Below, one piece after another: positions 59,449-64,000 of a DNA stretch of 64,000 nt. A program made the position numbers and the translations under genes. Position 1 is the first letter of the stretch. Each line of letters begins with the position of its first letter. This DNA comes from an uncultured Woeseia sp. Lineage in GTDB: Bacteria; Pseudomonadota; Gammaproteobacteria; Steroidobacterales; Woeseiaceae. The stretch lies in contig CAJWFK010000011.1 in NCBI GenBank assembly GCA_913031125.1, positions 1 to 64,000 of the forward strand, in the 5' to 3' direction. The notes below the pieces were generated by a model. That model had not been told where the DNA came from, did no database searches, and was given only the letters and a program-made list of their open reading frames with translations.

Positions 59449-61827
59449 TTAGCGGATCAAGGTTTTACCGGCGCCCGAGTCTATAGTGGCTTCCTTCATC
59501 CGGAACGCATCGCTCATAATAACTCCCATAATTAGATTTTGCATTGGGTAGTCGTCCTCGGCAGCATTTTCTACAATATGTCTAATAGCGGGCATATCAT
59601 AGTACTCAATGCGTCGCCCTATGGCATATGCCATTAGGTTGGCAGTAAATTCCCGGACGAGTGGGACTGGCCGTTTAAGGAGCATCCTTGTTAGGTCAGC
59701 GGGCGTAGAAATCACCGTTCCATCATAAAATATGCTTTCCGTGTCCAGTGCTGCGCCAAATTCCCTTATTCTCCATTTACCTGTCACGTCAAAATTATCA
59801 AGCGCTAAACCGATTGGGTCCATCACCTTGTGACAGGCTGCGCAGATGGGATCTGCACGGTGCATTTCGAGGCGTTTTCGCGTCGTCAGGATTTGTCCAT
59901 TCTCTGTCCCTTCTGTTTCCTCCAAATCGGGAATTCCTGGTGGTGGTGGGGGGGGAGGAGTGCCGAGCAGAACCTGCACGACCCATTTCCCCCTTAATAC
60001 CGGAGATGTTCGATTTCCAAGCGATGTCTGCACTAAGATGCTGCCATGCCCAAAGATGCCATTACGCTCGTTGCTTGGATATTGCACCAACCTAAATTCG
60101 TTACCTCTCACACCTGCAATATCATAATGTGTGGCTAGACGTTCGTTCATGAAGCTATAGTCCGCTCGATACAGTTCCAACACACTCTTATTTTCGCGTA
60201 CCAGATGGTCAAAAAACATCTGTGTTTCCGTGCGCATTGCATTCATAAGTTGCTGGGTGTAGTTGGGAAACTGGAAGGCGTCCGGTTCTACGTGTTCTAG
60301 ATCCTGTAAACGCAGCCAAAGCGAGGCGAATCGTTCTGCCAACGCTACAGAACGTGGATCATCTAGCATACGTTGCACTTGACTCCGAAGCGTCCGTGTT
60401 CGCGACAATCTACTGGATTCCGCAAGCTCCCTGAGTTCAGCATCTGGATTCGTTCCCCAAAGGAAAAATGAAAGGCGCCTAGCCAAGTCAAAATCAGAGA
60501 GATAGTATGGTTTCCCTTCCCGCGCCCGATTCGGTTGCTGTTCCATGCGAAATAGGAAGTGTGGGCTGGCGAGGATTGCTTCTAGAGCTGTTTTTATGCC
60601 GTTTTCAAAGCCACCGTTTTCTGTACCTAGCTGGTAAAAGCTAAGTAGATCATTAATCTCCGTTTGTAGTAATTCACGCCCGTAAGCATTTGCTGCAAGG
60701 GAAGAAATAATATTTTGAGCACACGGGCCCTCTTCTTCCAATAATGTAGGGCGGCAGCTAAAAATTCTTTGTCTAGCAGCTGAGTCAGATACACCTACAA
60801 CGTCATATGGACCTTCAACGGTTAATCGAGTCAGGTGTGGTGGCGAAGTCGTCCCATAACTCGTTTCCACACCTGTAAGAGACCAGTCATTCGGACGTAT
60901 CAGGTCTTCATAGGGCCCATCCAATTGACGAACAAACGCAGCGGTGACCCTGTGTTCCCCGGCCTTAACAAAGATCGGGTCGGTTTCCATCGGGAAACCT
61001 TTCCTACCTTGGAAGTCAATTTTGCCACCGTACCGAACCAACGCCACCCGCTCTCCATCAATAGAAATATCAAGATCATGAAATCGCTCGCCCCAGCCCG
61101 ATATAAAGCCCATTGAGAATTTATAGTTACCGTCGGCAGGAAAAGAATGTATTACGCTGATTCCTCCTCGTGTGCCATAGGGCGCTCCTTCAATACGTTC
61201 CCATTCGTGTTGAGAAATGGCTGGTGAGCTAGAGAAAGTATGCGCAGTCGGTTTCGCGTTTTCTTCTCCGATTGCGCGACTTGCTACATCGCTAGCTGCG
61301 GTGAGATAGGCAATCATTAAGGTGGTAGACATTCCCTGAACATCGGCGATATTGTCGAAGCTTGCACTGATCTGGTCGTCCGGTAACCATTCTGAAGGAT
61401 CAACAGTGAGGCCTAGTAGGTCGGATACTAATCGCGCATATTCAGCCTGATTGACTCGTTGGAATGGCCGAGTGCCCACAAATTTATTTTTGCGTGAAAA
61501 CCTGTCCAGTTTATCTTCAAGCGTTTGGACGAGGTGATCAATTGCCTTTTGATCACGCGGCATTTCACGTGGGGGCATTTGACCCGAATTTAATTTACGG
61601 ATCATTTTTTCTGCAACAACCGGATTTAGCTGAGGTTGTTTAGCGTCGAAGTTTTGAAGATTGAGCCCGGCCTGCAATGTATATTCATTGTGACAAGCTA
61701 TGCAGATGGTTTGGATTAGGTGATTTGGATCCTGAGCCAATACTTCTTTTCCAGCAGTCATCGCCACAAGAGCTATAAGCACCTGCAGTAAACGACTAGC
61801 ACAGCGGTTCCGACCTGATTTCGGCAT
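59449..61827 (-). CDS. Exported cytochrome c-type multi-domain protein (DUF1587/1595/1592/1588/1585)
   Basis: The 792-residue protein has a signal peptide (cleavage near residue 30, VLAQD). It has an N-terminal heme-type site CIACH (near 42-46, followed by GLNLQNF), then a DUF1587 region (FQRVNQAEYARLVSDLLGL). A carbohydrate-binding-like middle part follows, then DUF1595 (YGRELLQTEINDLLSFY) and DUF1592 (LARRLSFFLWGTNPD). DUF1588 (GSILVQTSLGNRTSPVLRG) contains a second CAACH followed by KVMDPIGLALDNFD, and DUF1585 closes the chain. This order is the one known from planctomycetes. A periplasmic redox role is inferred from the two CxxCH sites. The strong SD GAGGA precedes the ATG. Confidence 0.9.
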   Translation of the reverse strand: MPKSGRNRCASRLLQVLIALVAMTAGKEVLAQDPNHLIQTICIACHNEYTLQAGLNLQNFDAKQPQLNPVVAEKMIRKLNSGQMPPREMPRDQKAIDHLVQTLEDKLDRFSRKNKFVGTRPFQRVNQAEYARLVSDLLGLTVDPSEWLPDDQISASFDNIADVQGMSTTLMIAYLTAASDVASRAIGEENAKPTAHTFSSSPAISQHEWERIEGAPYGTRGGISVIHSFPADGNYKFSMGFISGWGERFHDLDISIDGERVALVRYGGKIDFQGRKGFPMETDPIFVKAGEHRVTAAFVRQLDGPYEDLIRPNDWSLTGVETSYGTTSPPHLTRLTVEGPYDVVGVSDSAARQRIFSCRPTLLEEEGPCAQNIISSLAANAYGRELLQTEINDLLSFYQLGTENGGFENGIKTALEAILASPHFLFRMEQQPNRAREGKPYYLSDFDLARRLSFFLWGTNPDAELRELAESSRLSRTRTLRSQVQRMLDDPRSVALAERFASLWLRLQDLEHVEPDAFQFPNYTQQLMNAMRTETQMFFDHLVRENKSVLELYRADYSFMNERLATHYDIAGVRGNEFRLVQYPSNERNGIFGHGSILVQTSLGNRTSPVLRGKWVVQVLLGTPPPPPPPGIPDLEETEGTENGQILTTRKRLEMHRADPICAACHKVMDPIGLALDNFDVTGKWRIREFGAALDTESIFYDGTVISTPADLTRMLLKRPVPLVREFTANLMAYAIGRRIEYYDMPAIRHIVENAAEDDYPMQNLIMGVIMSDAFRMKEATIDSGAGKTLIR

Positions 61828-61839
61828 CCTTTTCCTCGT

Positions 61840-61849
61840 ATAGCGCTAT
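61840..61849. repeat. 10-base perfect palindrome before the cytochrome-DUF gene
   Basis: ATAGCGCTAT is self-complementary and lies 12 bases upstream of the DUF1592-type gene start, in the 148-base gap shared with the divergent sstT. It may be an operator, or part of the leader hairpin near the ribosome site. The rest of the gap is AT-rich and holds no clear promoter. Confidence 0.3.
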
Positions 61850-61975
61850 TAGTCTGGACTCCTAATAATACCGTTAAACGAGCAATTAACTAATAATTTC
61901 TGCTTTGTTGTGTTGCGGACTCAATGAGTTCGGATGACAATGACAACCTACTGGTAGATTAACAAGGTTGCGCTA

Positions 61976-63211
61976 ATGGCCCTAAACTTTAGTAAAAAAT
62001 ACAAGATTATTGCACTTGCCACTTATTTTTTTACAGGAAATCTGGTTCTTAAAATAGCGGTTGGTATTGTATTTGGGATTTTATTAGCGATCGCATGGCC
62101 GGCTGGGGCGAAGTCGGCAATATTATTGGGTGACCTTTTTGTCCAAGCGCTTAAGGCGGTGGCGCCGATACTCGTTTTTGTATTAGTTGCATCAGCACTT
62201 GCGAACCAGAAAACTGGCTACGATGCGAAACTCCGTCCGATCGTGGTTCTATATCTTGTTGGTACTTTTAGTGCAGCTTTCCTCGCGGTTTTGATGAGCA
62301 TGATGTTCCCGACAACATTACTACTCAGTGCTGGTGATTTAGCTATGAATTCCCCTCAGGGTATTGGGGAAGTGCTGAATAACCTATTGTTTAAAATTGT
62401 TGATAATCCTTTTAGTGCGTTAATAAATGCAAATTTTATTGGTATCTTGGTCTGGGGCATCGCGATAGGGTTAACGATGCGGCACGCTGGGGAATCATCT
62501 CGGCAGATCTTATTAGATTTTTCACAGGCAATCACGACGGTTGTAAAGCTAGTTATCCAGCTCGCGCCTATCGGAATCTTTGGCTTGGTTGCGGGGAACC
62601 TGGCTGAATTTGGTTTTTCGGTACTGCAGAGTTACGCCCGGATACTTATGGTGCTTTTAGGGTCGATGCTTATCATGGCGCTAGTCATCAATCCCCTTAT
62701 TGTGTTTGTCCAGACAGGTAAATATCCGTTTGGCATCATATTTACTGCTTTAAGGGAAAGTGCGATTACAGCCTTCTTCACCCGTAGCTCAGCAGCAAAC
62801 ATTCCGGTTAATATGGCAGTGTGTGAGCGACTGAAACTTGATCCCAATACTTACGCAGTTTCGATTCCCCTCGGCGCGACGATCAATATGGGTGGTGCCG
62901 CTATAACAATTACGGTATTAACGCTTGCTGCAGCCCAGACCTTGCAAATTCAGGTCGACTTTGTAACGGCGTTGTTGTTATCGATTGTAGCGGCCCTATC
63001 TGCTTGCGGTGCTTCTGGGGTTGCCGGCGGATCCCTTTTGCTGATTCCATTAGCCTGCGGATTATTCGGTATACCGAATGAGATTGCTATGCAGGTTGTC
63101 GCTGTAGGGTTTGTTATATCGATTCTTCAGGATTCAGCAGAAACGGCACTAAACAGCTCGACAGATGTTGTCTTTACTGCAGCGGTTTGCGGAGCATCAG
63201 ATAGTGATTGA
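61976..63211 (+). CDS. sstT: Serine/threonine:sodium symporter SstT
   Basis: The 411-residue membrane protein of the dicarboxylate/amino-acid:cation symporter family is close to E. coli SstT (414). The sequence near [14 protein letters not shown], the conserved [14 protein letters not shown] loop (HP1-like) and [14 protein letters not shown] (HP2-like) support it, as does the C-terminal [13 protein letters not shown]. The SD AAGG lies 8 bases before the ATG. It imports serine and threonine. It converges on ggt with 26 bases between stops. Confidence 0.93.
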   Translation: MALNFSKKYKIIALATYFFTGNLVLKIAVGIVFGILLAIAWPAGAKSAILLGDLFVQALKAVAPILVFVLVASALANQKTGYDAKLRPIVVLYLVGTFSAAFLAVLMSMMFPTTLLLSAGDLAMNSPQGIGEVLNNLLFKIVDNPFSALINANFIGILVWGIAIGLTMRHAGESSRQILLDFSQAITTVVKLVIQLAPIGIFGLVAGNLAEFGFSVLQSYARILMVLLGSMLIMALVINPLIVFVQTGKYPFGIIFTALRESAITAFFTRSSAANIPVNMAVCERLKLDPNTYAVSIPLGATINMGGAAITITVLTLAAAQTLQIQVDFVTALLLSIVAALSACGASGVAGGSLLLIPLACGLFGIPNEIAMQVVAVGFVISILQDSAETALNSSTDVVFTAAVCGASDSD

Positions 63212-63237
63212 ACGAAGTCACCTACAATAGATGGACA

Positions 63238-64000
63238 TCACCGATGCATTATTTTTTTCACTATTCCTTCCCGGCGTTTATCAGCAGCACCTTCAAGACC
63301 ATTGGCGTTGACAGCGATGACGTGTAGTCCGGAATTTTCCCCATCGCTTTCTTCGACGCTGTAGCCACGTGCTTTCAGGTTGTTTGCGATTGTTTGACCC
63401 GGCTCTGCAGAAATTTCGACACGGACGGTATCGCCTCGTGCAACTATGTTGGGGTAATCAACGGCGGCTTGCGGGGATAGATTCCAGTCAAGAACTCCAA
63501 CGATGGTTTTGGCGACGTAGGCAGGAATTGAGTTACCTCCCGGCGAGCCGGTTACCATCAGGATATTTCCTTGAGCATCAAAAACCATGGTTGGAGACAT
63601 CGAAGATCTTGGTCTTCGTCCCGGCACAATTGCATTTGCTGGATATTTTTCACTTGTATCGACCGTACGTGCGAAGTCAGTCATCTGATTATTTAGCAGA
63701 AACCCCGCAGCCCACCGCTGAGTGCCGAATGGTGCTTCTATTGTAGCGGTCATTGAAACGGCATTTCCTTCGGCGTCAATGATTGACAAATGCGTCGTTC
63801 CGGTGGCTTCTTCGGTGGTGTCTTTGCTGAATAAAGAGGCGATCTCTTCGCCTTTTAATACTAGCCTAGGATCTCCCGGAGTTGCAGCTTCGTCTGGATC
63901 AAATCGCTCGGTCGCTCGGTATTTAAGGTATTGCGGATCGAGCAAATTTTCCAGAGGAATATCTATTTCGTCAGGATCACCAAAATAATGGTCCCTGTCA
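63238..64000 (-). CDS. ggt: Gamma-glutamyltransferase, C-terminal part (5' end outside window)
   Basis: The frame is open through the window end, so only about the last 254 residues are present. Any M near 63945 is an internal TTG, not the start. The segment TTHLSIIDAEGNAVSMT begins with the catalytic threonine that becomes the N-terminus of the small subunit after self-cleavage. GSPGGNSIPAYVAKTIVGV and the SSMSPTMVF region are typical of the small subunit. The enzyme is periplasmic and breaks the gamma-glutamyl bond of glutathione. It is the second glutathione gene here, besides gshA. Confidence 0.9.
   Translation of the reverse strand, partial: DRDHYFGDPDEIDIPLENLLDPQYLKYRATERFDPDEAATPGDPRLVLKGEEIASLFSKDTTEEATGTTHLSIIDAEGNAVSMTATIEAPFGTQRWAAGFLLNNQMTDFARTVDTSEKYPANAIVPGRRPRSSMSPTMVFDAQGNILMVTGSPGGNSIPAYVAKTIVGVLDWNLSPQAAVDYPNIVARGDTVRVEISAEPGQTIANNLKARGYSVEESDGENSGLHVIAVNANGLEGAADKRREGIVKKIMHR

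Noticed and set aside
1-64000. tRNA, rRNA, CRISPR, insertion sequence or prophage
   Set aside because: I looked through gaps and coding regions for tRNA-like arms, regular spaced repeats, transposase motifs and phage genes, and found none I could support.

Overview
The window reads as chromosomal DNA of a free-living, probably marine, gammaproteobacterium. The left end has the neighbourhood usual in Pseudomonas-like gammaproteobacteria: a DsbA-type thiol oxidoreductase, cytochrome c4, engB and polA. FadE, NudC, GshA, Pol IV and a GspA/GspB pair fit this placement. Genes are packed tightly. No gene-free stretch exceeds 300 bases (the longest are 5326-5572, 27097-27335 and 1529-1746). I see no tRNA, rRNA, CRISPR array, insertion sequence or prophage gene.

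Layout. 1-8000: redox and housekeeping genes (DsbA-like lipoprotein, cytochrome c4, engB, polA, LptM-like lipoprotein, carboxylesterase, NRDE protein, nudC). 8000-10460: an ABC-2 exporter pair and a YedK/HMCES protein. 10458-16685: a minus-strand run ispA-dinB-gspA-gspB-DAK2/DegV. 16779-23049: a mevalonate isoprenoid cluster: diphosphomevalonate decarboxylase, phosphomevalonate kinase, a single polypeptide fusing class II HMG-CoA reductase to mevalonate kinase, type I IPP isomerase, and HMG-CoA synthase convergent at the end. With the neighbouring farnesyl diphosphate synthase, this encodes every step from acetoacetyl-CoA to FPP. 23109-28931: fadE, mdh, a small secreted protein and gshA. 28928-32027: two overlapping paralogous membrane-anchored proteins of unknown function, and a sulfotransferase-like gene followed by a class IV aminotransferase. 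32036-41469: ferredoxin reductase, a large SLC13/RCK_C transporter, hydrolase, class II aldolase, ilvA, proline iminopeptidase and dihydroorotase. 41658-46371: a three-gene 2-oxoacid:ferredoxin/NADP oxidoreductase operon (KorC-, KorA- and KorB-like). 46421-55098: a Tat-exported epimerase-like lipoprotein, a desulfurase-like PLP enzyme, a DASS transporter, small enzymes, a Baeyer-Villiger-type monooxygenase and TauE. 55170-61827: a secreted creatininase-like protein convergent with a three-gene exported cassette (cytochrome-bearing DUF1587/1595/1592/1588/1585 protein, DUF1552 protein, ankyrin protein). 61976-64000: sstT and the 3' part of ggt.

The two most unusual blocks are the mevalonate cluster with its HMGR-mevalonate kinase fusion, in a lineage that normally makes isoprenoids by the MEP route, and the exported cytochrome/DUF1552/ankyrin cassette, whose substrate is unknown. 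Convergent gene pairs often end in a 4-base palindromic shared stop (five cases), so 3' ends interlock with no room for separate terminators. Non-ATG starts are frequent (GTG or TTG in at least seven genes).
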